Source: Paraburkholderia heleia NBRC 101817 (lineage in GTDB: Bacteria > Pseudomonadota > Gammaproteobacteria > Burkholderiales > Burkholderiaceae). Taken from it: a stretch of 64,000 nucleotides of DNA. Under the pieces are notes generated by a model. It had not been told where the DNA came from. It was given only the letters and a program-made list of their open reading frames with translations, and ran no database searches. Below are positions 53,976 through 62,395 of the stretch, in pieces. Where the stretch lies: the NCBI RefSeq assembly GCF_000739775.1, contig NZ_BBJH01000003.1, positions 248,001-312,000 of the forward strand, in the 5' to 3' direction. The position numbers were made by a program, and so were the translations under genes. The first letter of the stretch is position 1. Every line of letters starts with the position of its first letter.

Positions 53976-55541
53976 CTAAGGCTCATCGGCCCCAACCTGG
54001 TCGAGGGCATTCACATCATCGGAAAAATCGTCAGGCTGCCCCGCGGCGGTTTCATGAGTGCGCGGCGGAGACTTCACGACCGGCGGCGGCATTGCGCCCA
54101 TGCCTTCATCGATACGTTGCAGCAAATAAGGAAAGAACGGATTCGACGCGATGCGAAACATCGAATCGAGCGTCAGAATCAGGGTGCCGCGCTCGCCGCG
54201 CGGCGCAAGCGTGCCGAGGTGCTCGTTGAAGTTTTCCGAATCGTCCGGCGCGATGCCGTACAGCGGGTCCGTAATCGGGAACGGAATCGCGACGTGCGAT
54301 AAGGAGAAGATTTCCTGCGGATAATCGATATCCAGGGGTTGGATTCTCGTCTGCACCTCACCCGCGTAGGTGCTGCGCTCGACGGTATGCGCCGAGTCCG
54401 GCGAGGCGTTGCCGATCACCGTCGTGCGATAGTTCTGCGGGCCGATGCGCAGCAGCCGCGAAATCGCCGTGGAGGAAGCGACGCGCAGGAAAGTCCTGAA
54501 TCGCACACTGCGGTTCACGTCGAATAACACCACTTCACTGCCGTTCTCGGGAAGCTTGTCATAGAGCGACGACATGATCGCCGGCGTGCTGACCGTGAAG
54601 TCGGTCACGGACTGGAAGGTCAGGATCGGCGGCAGCGTGTCGAGACGGTTCTCACGCTCGAGCCTCGCCATTTGCTCCTGAATCGCGGCGGTCAGGAGGT
54701 ACGATTGACGCGCGCCATTCACCGGGAACGAGTTGTATTTGAACGGATTGAATTCCGGAATGATGCCAAGCCATGCGGCACGCGCGAACGCCGGCAATAT
54801 CGCCGGCAATCCGGCGAGGCCCGCAAAGCGCGCGTAGCGCGTCACGCCTATCATCGGGGAAATCAGCACCAGCCGGCTCGGGCGCGTGAGCGCGGGATTC
54901 TCGATCGCGTCGAGCGCGTATTGCAATGCCAGCGCTCCGCCGTTGGAGAAGCCCACCAGTTCCAACGGCTTGCCCGGCCCCACACGCCGGCGCGCTTCCC
55001 GGATGGCGAGCCGGGTGGCTGCAGCCCACTCCTGCCAGTGCACGTTTGCCAGCCCGGCCGGCACGGTACCGTGCCCCGGCAAGCGGATGCCGATGGCGAC
55101 GAAGCCGCGATCGCGATAGTGGCGCGCGATGTGACGCAAACTGAACGGCGAATCCGTCATGCCATGCAACAGCACCACGGCGCCAACTGGCGGACCCTGC
55201 GGTTCGAGAACGTATGAACGGTTCCAGTCTTGCGCGAAGTGCCCCGGATAGATCGGCGCGCCTTCGTAGTACCGGTTCGTCGGGATGCGCTCGGCCGGCT
55301 TCAATTTCTCGACGACGTTGACGCGAACCGCCTCGAAAATGCGCGCTTCCGCATTCATGTAGGCGTTCCAGTCCCCCGCATCCATTTCCTCGACCGTCAT
55401 TTCGCGCGGCACATAGGTGTGCCAGACCGCGAGATCCGGGCTGCGCTGCGAATACCAGGCGCGCAGACCGAATGCGAGTATCACCAGCAGGACCGCAACC
55501 CATGCACCTATCTTAATTACCTTCAGTGAGGTGCGTAACAT
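53976..55541 (-). CDS. membrane-anchored alpha/beta hydrolase, 521 aa
   Basis: One N-terminal helix (about 9-28, IKIGAWVAVLLVILAFGLRAW) anchors the protein, probably with the enzyme outside the cytoplasm. The hydrolase core has VVLLHGMTDSPFSLRHIARH (oxyanion region, His126), RLPGHGTVPAG and the nucleophile elbow ELVGFSNGGALAL with Ser199. The later acid and His are likely in the segments near TFQSVTDFTVS and the LSHVAIPF region. The C-terminal tail is long and acidic/Pro-rich. Lipase or esterase activity is probable; substrate unknown. Confidence 0.85.
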   Translation of the reverse strand: MLRTSLKVIKIGAWVAVLLVILAFGLRAWYSQRSPDLAVWHTYVPREMTVEEMDAGDWNAYMNAEARIFEAVRVNVVEKLKPAERIPTNRYYEGAPIYPGHFAQDWNRSYVLEPQGPPVGAVVLLHGMTDSPFSLRHIARHYRDRGFVAIGIRLPGHGTVPAGLANVHWQEWAAATRLAIREARRRVGPGKPLELVGFSNGGALALQYALDAIENPALTRPSRLVLISPMIGVTRYARFAGLAGLPAILPAFARAAWLGIIPEFNPFKYNSFPVNGARQSYLLTAAIQEQMARLERENRLDTLPPILTFQSVTDFTVSTPAIMSSLYDKLPENGSEVVLFDVNRSVRFRTFLRVASSTAISRLLRIGPQNYRTTVIGNASPDSAHTVERSTYAGEVQTRIQPLDIDYPQEIFSLSHVAIPFPITDPLYGIAPDDSENFNEHLGTLAPRGERGTLILTLDSMFRIASNPFFPYLLQRIDEGMGAMPPPVVKSPPRTHETAAGQPDDFSDDVNALDQVGADEP

Positions 55542-55632
55542 TGTCGTTCTCTTTCGTTATTGATATCCGCGAATCAGAAAATGCACGCACCTCGCCATAA
55601 CCATGCATCGCTTGCGAACTGGCTTCGAATGC

Positions 55633-56379
55633 TCACAGGAACGTGAGCTTGCCGTTTCGAACATCGTACATCGAGCCTACCATCTTCACGTTCCCCTTAT
55701 TTTCCAGATCGGACAGAATCGGACTCCCACTGCGGATAGCCGCGATCGCACCCTGAACATTCGATCGCGCCACGGCGTCGACAAATTCATCGTTTTTACT
55801 CGATCGCTCTCCGGAATATTGCGTTGCGGCGATCGCCGGCTGGATCTTCTGAAGCAATCCCGTCAAATTTCCCATTTGCACGTTGTCGATCGCCCCTTTT
55901 ATCGCCCCGCATGCGGTATGACCCATCACCAGGATCACTTTCGCACCCGCAACCGCACAGGCAAACTCCATGCTGCCGAGCATGTCCTGGTTTGCGATGT
56001 TTCCCGCGATTCTGGCATTGAAGGTATCGCCGATTCCCATATCCAGAATGATCTCGGCTGGCGCGCGCGAGTCGATACAACTGAGGACGATGGCTGCCGG
56101 GTATTGGCCGCTGGCGCTCGCTCTCTTCTGCGCGAGAAAGTCCTGCTTTTTCATCTTGCCGGTGCGAAAGCGTTCGTTGCCGGCTTTCATCATGCCGACG
56201 ATCTGATCGGGAGTCAGCGCATTGCGCTGCGATTCGGACAACGCCGCGGCCTGTGTCTCGCCCACGGCGAACGGCGTGCCTGCAACGAGCGTCGCCACGC
56301 TTATGCCAGCCTTGATCCATCTGCGTCTTCCGCCATCCGCCGGGTCGTCGGGAACGTCAATCGCCGTGTTTGCAGACAT
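55633..56379 (-). CDS. beta-class carbonic anhydrase with Tat signal
   Basis: The 248-residue enzyme interconverts CO2 and bicarbonate. Zinc ligands and partners are Cys101, Asp103 and Arg105 (SCIDSRAPAEI) and His154 and Cys157 (GHTACGAIKG). Unlike the common cytoplasmic form, it has a twin-arginine-type leader (GRRRWIKAGISVATLVAGTPFAVGETQA, about residues 17-44), so it should act in the periplasm. It is monocistronic; the flanking spacers carry no genes. Confidence 0.93.
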   Translation of the reverse strand: MSANTAIDVPDDPADGGRRRWIKAGISVATLVAGTPFAVGETQAAALSESQRNALTPDQIVGMMKAGNERFRTGKMKKQDFLAQKRASASGQYPAAIVLSCIDSRAPAEIILDMGIGDTFNARIAGNIANQDMLGSMEFACAVAGAKVILVMGHTACGAIKGAIDNVQMGNLTGLLQKIQPAIAATQYSGERSSKNDEFVDAVARSNVQGAIAAIRSGSPILSDLENKGNVKMVGSMYDVRNGKLTFL

Positions 56380-56593
56380 TGGAATCTCCCTTATTCACGA
56401 AGCTCGAACCTTGACTCGGAGAAAGATCTCGATCGACGTTCGCTAACGACCTCAGATCGGCGTGAAGGCAATGTGAAGACGGTCAGCCAGAGTATAGGCG
56501 GTGCGAGAAATCGTGACGGTTGGCTGCGCCATTTAGCCATAAAGATAAGGCTTCTTATCACAAGATACCAATCTTTACGCTAAACTTCGTCAC

Positions 56594-58300
56594 ATGAAAA
56601 CGCGCCACGCACCTCTTCCCGCCTCCCATCCCGCCGAGCCTGCCGGTTTCCCCGATGCCGACGAACTCGCCATGCTGCGCGCGTGGTATGCAGGCCTCGC
56701 CGTGCGGCCCGCCGTCGAGCGCTATCTCCCCTCTGCACTCGGCGACGGGAAATCGGCGCGTGGCGTGCTCGGGCGCATCCGGCGCAGGCTCATTGGCCTC
56801 GCGCGCGCAGCGCATCGCGACGATCTGGCGGTGCTGCTCGAGCATCCGGTAGCGGAACGGGAGCGGCACGCCAAGGCTGTCGCGCAGGCAATCGACAGCC
56901 TGCGTAACGCCCGGCCTCCCGAACCCCAGATCGCCGACGACATCGCACAGTGGTTCACCCCGCGCGCCGCGCGGGTGCTGCACGCGCACGGCATCGCCAC
57001 GCTCGCCGACCTGACCGTGCGTATCCCGCGCCGCCGGCAGTGGTGGAAAGCGGTGCCGGGACTCGGTGTAGCGAGCGCCCGCGCGATCGAGGCCTTCTTC
57101 GCGGCCTGGCCAGCACTGACGGAAAAGGCACGCGCGCTCATCGTGGCGAGCCAGCGCGGCGACATCGCACCGTGGGAGTCCCTGAAGCTGCCGCACGAGG
57201 TCGACGGCTCCGAAGGCACGTTCCGCGCACCACGCGCGACCTGCACGCTGGACGCGTCAAACGACTATGAAGCCGTTCAAACCTGGCTCGCGCTGCACGA
57301 GTCGCCCGCCACGCAGCGTACCTACCGGAAAGAAGCCGAACGCCTGATCCTCTGGGCGATCGTCGAGCGTGGCCGCGCGCTCTCGTCCCTCTCGACCGAG
57401 GACGCCATCGCCTACCGCGCGTTCCTGCGCCATCCCTCACCGCGCGGCCGCTGGGTCGGCCCCGTGCGGGCGCGCACGTCGCCGGACTGGCGGCCGTTCA
57501 ACGGCAGCCTCTCGGCGCGTTCGGTCGCGCATGCGCTGTCGATCCTCGGCGCGCTGTTCCGCTGGCTCATCGAGCAGCGCTACGTGCTCGCCAATCCGTT
57601 TTCCGGCGTGAAAGTGCGCGGCGCAAGCGGCGCACAGGCGCTCGACACCTCGCACGCATTCAGCGAAGGAGAATGGGCGCTCGCGCGCACGATCGCAGAC
57701 GGCCTGGAATGGTCGTACGGCTGGTCAGCGCCGGCGGCACAGCGGCTGCGCTTCCTGCTGGATTTCGCCTACGCAACCGGCCTGCGCGCGAGCGAGCTGG
57801 TCGGAGCCACGCTCGGCCACGTCGAGACGGATGCACGCGGCGATCACTGGCTGCGCGTGACGGGAAAGGGCAAGAAACTCGCGCGGGTCGCCTTGCCGCC
57901 GCTCGCGTGGGAAGCGCTCGCGCGCTATCTGGCCGAACGAGACCTGCCGGTCGTGCCCTTGCGCTGGAATCCGGCCACACCGGTCATCGGCAGTCTCGAG
58001 GCCGACAGCGACGCCGCGATCAGCAGCGCGCGTTTGTGGGGGGTGCTGCGGCGCTTCTTCCTGCTGGCCGCCGAGGTCATCGAGGCCGATCATGCGCCGC
58101 TTGCGGAGAAGCTGCGCCGCGCGAGTCCGCACTGGATGCGCCACACGCACGCCACGCATGCGCTCGGGCGCGGCGCGGAACTCACCATCGTGCGCGACAA
58201 CCTGAGGCACGCGTCCGTCTCGACCACCTCGATCTATCTGCACAGCGACGAGGTCAAACGCGCCCGGCAAATCGCCGACGCATTCGCCAAGCCAAGGTGA
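56594..58300 (+). CDS. tyrosine recombinase/integrase with extra N-terminal domain
   Basis: The 568-residue recombinase has an N-terminal region of about 190 residues (LARAAHRDDLAVLLEHPVAERERHA; IATLADLTVRIPRRRQWWKAVPGLGVASARAIEAFFAAW, a helix-hairpin-helix-like segment), a SAM-like core-binding domain (TQRTYRKEAERLILWAIVERG) and the catalytic domain. Catalytic residues visible: Arg398 (ATGLRASELVG), His513 and Arg516 (HWMRHTHATHAL), His539 and Tyr548 (LRHASVSTTSIYLHSD). No phage, cargo or att repeats are nearby, so it is probably a resident chromosomal recombinase of the phage_integr_N2 type common in Burkholderia. Confidence 0.9.
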   Translation: MKTRHAPLPASHPAEPAGFPDADELAMLRAWYAGLAVRPAVERYLPSALGDGKSARGVLGRIRRRLIGLARAAHRDDLAVLLEHPVAERERHAKAVAQAIDSLRNARPPEPQIADDIAQWFTPRAARVLHAHGIATLADLTVRIPRRRQWWKAVPGLGVASARAIEAFFAAWPALTEKARALIVASQRGDIAPWESLKLPHEVDGSEGTFRAPRATCTLDASNDYEAVQTWLALHESPATQRTYRKEAERLILWAIVERGRALSSLSTEDAIAYRAFLRHPSPRGRWVGPVRARTSPDWRPFNGSLSARSVAHALSILGALFRWLIEQRYVLANPFSGVKVRGASGAQALDTSHAFSEGEWALARTIADGLEWSYGWSAPAAQRLRFLLDFAYATGLRASELVGATLGHVETDARGDHWLRVTGKGKKLARVALPPLAWEALARYLAERDLPVVPLRWNPATPVIGSLEADSDAAISSARLWGVLRRFFLLAAEVIEADHAPLAEKLRRASPHWMRHTHATHALGRGAELTIVRDNLRHASVSTTSIYLHSDEVKRARQIADAFAKPR

Positions 58301-58408
58301 GCGCGATCCATGCCGGATGAAAGCTTCCCGGAATGCGATCGTGCCAACCGATCGGGTATGATCGCGGCAGCATCGCGCGCCATTCGCATTCCTTACGACT
58401 GAATATCC

Positions 58409-59644
58409 ATGGAAACAGATATGTCGACGTCACAGCCGGATCGTGCGGGCTCCGCGTATGAGGTCCTGCGCGTCTTTCTGAAGCTGGGGCTGACGTCGTT
58501 TGGCGGTCCCATTGCGCATATCGGCTACTTCCGTCGCGAGTTCGTCGAGCAGCGCCGCTGGCTCGACGACGAAACCTTCACCGATCTGGTCGGTCTCTGC
58601 CAGTTTCTCCCCGGTCCCGCCAGTAGCCAGACCGGTTTCTCGATCGGTCTGCTGCGCGCCGGCTGGCTGGGCGGGCTGGCAGCCTGGTGCGGCTTCACGT
58701 TGCCATCCGTTGCACTGCTGATCGCCTTTGCCGTTATCGCGCCTGAACTCGGCGGCCCCGTGGGAAGCGGGCTGATTCACGGTCTGAAACTCGTCGCCGT
58801 TGCCGTCGTAGCGCAAGCCGTCTGGGACATGGCACGCCGCCTGTGCCCCGACCACCGCCGCGCCGGCATTGCGCTCGTTGCCATCGTACTTCTCGCGGTC
58901 ATGACGACGGCGTATGCGCAGCTGATTGTCATCGTGCTCGGCGCGGTGCTCGGTATCGTGCTGTGCCGGTCCACGAATGCGGGAGCCGTCGCCGGTGCGC
59001 GTCAGCATACGCAGGCGTTCCGCGTGTCGCGTGCCGCCGGTCTGTTCGCACTTGTCCTCTTTTGCGCGCTGCTTTTCGGGCTTCCGGCACTCGCCGCATT
59101 CGACACGACGCATACCGTGCGCGTGTTCGACGCCTTCTACCGCTCGGGCGCCCTCGTGTTCGGCGGCGGCCACGTGGTCCTGCCGTTGCTGCAGCGTGAG
59201 ACCGTCGCGACGGGCTGGGTCTCGCCGAACGACTTTCTTGCGGGCTACGGCGCCGCCCAGGCCGTGCCCGGCCCGCTTTTCACGTTCGCCGCTTTCCTTG
59301 GATGGATCATGAGCGGCCCATCCAGTCATGCGCTGGGCGCCTTCGTGGCGCTGGCAGGCATCTTCTTGCCGGGCCTGCTTCTCGTGCTCGCCGCGCTGCC
59401 ATACTGGCAAGCGCTTCGCGCTCATCCCTCCATGGCGGCCGTGCTGGCGGGCGTGAATGCCGCCGTGGTCGGGCTGCTTGCCGTGGCGCTCTATACGCCG
59501 GTGTGGACGAGCGCTGTCCAGTCACAGATCGACTTTGCGGTCGCGGCCATCGGCTTCTTGTTGCTCACGCGCTGGCAAGTGCCGCCGCTCGCTGTCGTCG
59601 TGCTTTCGGCGGCGGCCGGCGTGGCCGAGATGCTGTTTCGCTGA
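58409..59644 (+). CDS. chrA: chromate transporter, ChrA family (two-domain)
   Basis: The 411-residue membrane protein has two homologous CHR halves. The first has FLKLGLTSFGGPIAHIGYFRREFVEQRRWLDDETFTDLVGLCQFLPGPASSQTGFSIG; the second has FYRSGALVFGGGHVVLPLLQRETVATGWVSPNDFLAGYGAAQAVPGPLFTFAAFLG. This is the full long-chain form that exports chromate or sulfate-like anions. ATG 58409 and 58421 are both possible; neither has a strong ribosome site. No chrB regulator is present. Confidence 0.95.
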   Translation: METDMSTSQPDRAGSAYEVLRVFLKLGLTSFGGPIAHIGYFRREFVEQRRWLDDETFTDLVGLCQFLPGPASSQTGFSIGLLRAGWLGGLAAWCGFTLPSVALLIAFAVIAPELGGPVGSGLIHGLKLVAVAVVAQAVWDMARRLCPDHRRAGIALVAIVLLAVMTTAYAQLIVIVLGAVLGIVLCRSTNAGAVAGARQHTQAFRVSRAAGLFALVLFCALLFGLPALAAFDTTHTVRVFDAFYRSGALVFGGGHVVLPLLQRETVATGWVSPNDFLAGYGAAQAVPGPLFTFAAFLGWIMSGPSSHALGAFVALAGIFLPGLLLVLAALPYWQALRAHPSMAAVLAGVNAAVVGLLAVALYTPVWTSAVQSQIDFAVAAIGFLLLTRWQVPPLAVVVLSAAAGVAEMLFR

Positions 59645-59690
59645 GCGGCAAAGCATTCCAGGGGCCGGCCGTTATGAATGTGAACAGGCC

Positions 59691-60308
59691 CTAGCCTCGC
59701 CAGGCTTGAAGAAACCTGAGCCAGGCCGTCGCGCCAGGATCGGCGTGCCCGATGCTGCGTTCCTGCACCCACGCCGCGCGCCCTTTCCTCGACTGCAACG
59801 CGGCGGTGGCCCGCACCTGTCGCTCTGCTGTGTCGATCATCGCGTCGAGGAGCGCACGCTCGTCGCCGCTGTCCGATCCTTCGAGCGTATCGAGACTCGG
59901 CACAAGGGCATCGAGCACCGTCTTGTCGCCGAGTTGCGTTTTGCCCCGCTCGGCAATGCGCGCGGCCACCGCGCGCCCCATGGCGAGCGCCTCGGCCCGG
60001 CCCGCAGCGTGAGCGCCCGCCACCGTCTTCGCAGCGGCGAGCAGGCCGCCGCCCACGAGCGCGCCGAACGTCGAAGGATTCGCCGTCGAAAACGCCTTGC
60101 CCATGGCGATCAGCACGTCGCCAAGCGCTGCGTCGGGAGGCAGCCTGGCGATGGCCTCGGCCGCAGCGAGCGAGCCCGCCTTCACGGTCACACCCAGGTC
60201 GCCGTCACCGAGCGCAGCGTCGAGTTCGCGCAGTTCTTCCGCGCTGGCAGGCATGGCATCCAGGGCGCCGGTGAGACGCGTCCTTATTTCGCTAACCGAA
60301 AGACTCAT
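59691..60308 (-). CDS. dhaL: dihydroxyacetone kinase subunit DhaL
   Basis: The 205-residue ADP/ATP-binding subunit has the Mg-binding aspartates Asp30, Asp35 and Asp37 (ELDAALGDGDLG), the phosphate loop FSTANPSTFGALVGGGLLAAAK and GDKTVLDALVPSLDTL. It phosphorylates the DhaK-bound triose or tetrulose. The ATG overlaps the dhaK stop by four bases. No phosphotransferase partner DhaM is present in the window, which favours direct use of ATP. Confidence 0.93.
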   Translation of the reverse strand: MSLSVSEIRTRLTGALDAMPASAEELRELDAALGDGDLGVTVKAGSLAAAEAIARLPPDAALGDVLIAMGKAFSTANPSTFGALVGGGLLAAAKTVAGAHAAGRAEALAMGRAVAARIAERGKTQLGDKTVLDALVPSLDTLEGSDSGDERALLDAMIDTAERQVRATAALQSRKGRAAWVQERSIGHADPGATAWLRFLQAWRG

Positions 60309-61333
60309 CGCGCACCTCTCTCGTCCACGCGCCATCCTTCGCGCCAGAACGGCGAGCGCACCGGCGCGTCGAGCAGTGTGTCGAGTTCCTCGTCGAGTTG
60401 CATCACGGAGATCGAGGCGCCCGCCATTTCGAGGCTCGTCACATACTCGCCCACATAGGCGCGCACCACGCGCAGCCCGGCGGCGGCAACGGCCTGCGCG
60501 GCGCGCCGGTACAGCAGATACAGCTCTTCGAGCGGCGTCGCGCCGAGCCCGTTGACGAGCAGCGCCACGCTCGAACCTGCCTTCGCCTGCAAGTCGCCCA
60601 GGATCGCACCCGCAAGCCGTTCGGCTATGGCATCCGCGCTCTCCAGTTCGCCGCGGTGCGTGCCCGGCTCGCCATGAATGCCGATGCCGATCTCCATCTC
60701 GCCATCGGGCAGCGTGAAGGTGGGCTTGCCTGCCGCCGGCAGGATCGTCGGCGAAAGGCCTACGCCCATCGTGCGCGTCGCGCCGTTCGCCTTCGCGGCG
60801 ATGCGCGCGACTTCGTCGAGCGTGTCGCCGCGTTCGGCCGCCGCGCCCGCGCACTTGAAGCCGAACACCATGCCCGCCACGCCGCGGCGATCCGAAGCCC
60901 GCTCGGGCGGCGCGGAAGCGACGTCGTCGGCGACGAGCACCGTGCGGGTCTCGATGCCGTCCGCGTCGGCCAGGTCCGCGGCGAGATCGAAGTTGAAGAC
61001 GTCGCCGCCGTAGTTCCCGTACAGGTAGAGCACGCCCGCGCCGCCGTGCACCGCCCTGGTGGCCTCGTAGATCTGCTCGGACGATGGCGACGAAAACACG
61101 TTGCCCACCGCCACGCCGCTCGCGAGCCCCTTGCCCACGTAGCCGAGAAACCCCGGCAGGTGCCCCGAGCCGCCGCCCGTCACGATGCCGACCTTGCCCT
61201 TGTTCGGCGCGTCGGCGCGCACGAGCGCGCGGCGGTCGGCAGTGACCGGCTTGAGCCAGCCCGGATGGGCGAGCAGCAAGGCGTCGATCATCTCGTCGAC
61301 AAAATGATCAGGATGATTAATGATCTTTTTCAC
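60305..61333 (-). CDS. dhaK: dihydroxyacetone kinase subunit DhaK
   Basis: The 342-residue substrate-binding subunit starts at GTG 61333 (VKKIINHPDHFVDEMIDALLLAHPG is the normal family start). It shows GKVGIVTGGGSGHLPGFLGYVGKGL, YGNYGGDVFNFDLA, FKCAGAAAERGDTLDE and GIGIHGEPGT with the covalent-binding His220. It forms a hemiaminal with dihydroxyacetone or a related ketose. Genomic link to a sugar-type ABC importer suggests the substrate is a sugar or tetrulose taken up by it. Confidence 0.93.
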   Translation of the reverse strand: MKKIINHPDHFVDEMIDALLLAHPGWLKPVTADRRALVRADAPNKGKVGIVTGGGSGHLPGFLGYVGKGLASGVAVGNVFSSPSSEQIYEATRAVHGGAGVLYLYGNYGGDVFNFDLAADLADADGIETRTVLVADDVASAPPERASDRRGVAGMVFGFKCAGAAAERGDTLDEVARIAAKANGATRTMGVGLSPTILPAAGKPTFTLPDGEMEIGIGIHGEPGTHRGELESADAIAERLAGAILGDLQAKAGSSVALLVNGLGATPLEELYLLYRRAAQAVAAAGLRVVRAYVGEYVTSLEMAGASISVMQLDEELDTLLDAPVRSPFWREGWRVDERGAR

Positions 61334-61390
61334 GTGTCGCGTCTCCAGTATCGGGTGCCTTCGCATCACCGCTCACATTGACTTCCGGGT

Positions 61391-62395
61391 TCAAAGCTTG
61401 CGCCGTTGGCTCAGGGCGTCGAGCAATACGGCCGCGAGAATCACGCCGCCCTGGATGAACTGTGTCCAGAACGGATTGACGCCAAGCAGCGAGAGCCCGA
61501 CATTGATCACGCCGATGAGCACGACGCCAATGAATGTGCCGACGATCGAGCCGCGCCCGCCCGCAAGCGAGGTGCCGCCGATCACGACGCCCGCGATCAC
61601 CTGCAGCTCCAGCCCGTTGGCCGCGGACGGCAATGCCGAATTGAGCCGCCCCGCGAGGACGATGCCTGCGATGGCAGCCGTCACGCCCGCGAACATATAG
61701 GTGAGAAAGATCACGCGGCTCACCGGAATGCCCGCGAGCCGCGCCGCTTCCTTGTTGCCGCCCACGGCGAACACCTGGTGGCCGAACTCGGTCTTGCGCA
61801 GCAACACATGGCCAGCGACGAACACGGCCAGCATCACGAGCATCGGTGCGGGCAGGCCCGCGAACGTCTTCGCGCCGAACGCGGTAAACACGGTGGGAAA
61901 GTCGAATTTCGTGCGCCCGTCCGAAATCGCGAGCGTGAGGCCGCGCCCCATGGCCATCATCGCGAGCGTGACGATGAACGGCACGAGCCGCAGCCACGCA
62001 ATCCCGAAGCCGTTGAGCGCGCCCACCGCCGCGCCGGTGACGAGCGCGATGACAAGCCCCGCCACGCCCAGCCCGACCGCGTCCGGGCTCGCGCCGGCCA
62101 TGACGGTCGCGGCCACCATGCCGCTCAGCGCGACGAGCGAGCCCACGGAAAGGTCGATGCCCGAGGTGATGATCACGAACGTGCCGCCCACTGCCGCGAT
62201 GCCGACCACGGACACCTGCACCATGATGTTGGTGAGCGTGCCCGTCGTGAGGAATTCGGGCGACGCGAGCGAGAGCGCGACGCAGATGAGCACGAGCGCC
62301 GCGATGAGCGGCCCGAGGCCGCTGCGCAGCTGGCGCAGCACGCGCTGCTGCAGGGTTTGTGTTTCTTCACGCGGTCGAACCGTGGTGGACGTCAT
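61391..62395 (-). CDS. ABC transporter permease, RbsC (ribose-type) family
   Basis: The 334-residue permease has about ten helices, starting at about 27 (LGPLIAALVLICVALSLASPEFL), and the signature VGGTFVIITSGIDLSVGSLVALSGM. Others are FIVTLAMMAMGRGLTLAISDGR and GNKEAARLAGIPVSRVIFLTYMFAG. It overlaps the ATPase gene end by four bases. It is followed after 57 bases by dhaK. Confidence 0.95.
   Translation of the reverse strand: MTSTTVRPREETQTLQQRVLRQLRSGLGPLIAALVLICVALSLASPEFLTTGTLTNIMVQVSVVGIAAVGGTFVIITSGIDLSVGSLVALSGMVAATVMAGASPDAVGLGVAGLVIALVTGAAVGALNGFGIAWLRLVPFIVTLAMMAMGRGLTLAISDGRTKFDFPTVFTAFGAKTFAGLPAPMLVMLAVFVAGHVLLRKTEFGHQVFAVGGNKEAARLAGIPVSRVIFLTYMFAGVTAAIAGIVLAGRLNSALPSAANGLELQVIAGVVIGGTSLAGGRGSIVGTFIGVVLIGVINVGLSLLGVNPFWTQFIQGGVILAAVLLDALSQRRKL

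Noticed and set aside
56594..58300. Integrase as evidence of a prophage or genomic island boundary
   Set aside because: No tRNA, att repeats, phage structural genes or change in gene style on either side.
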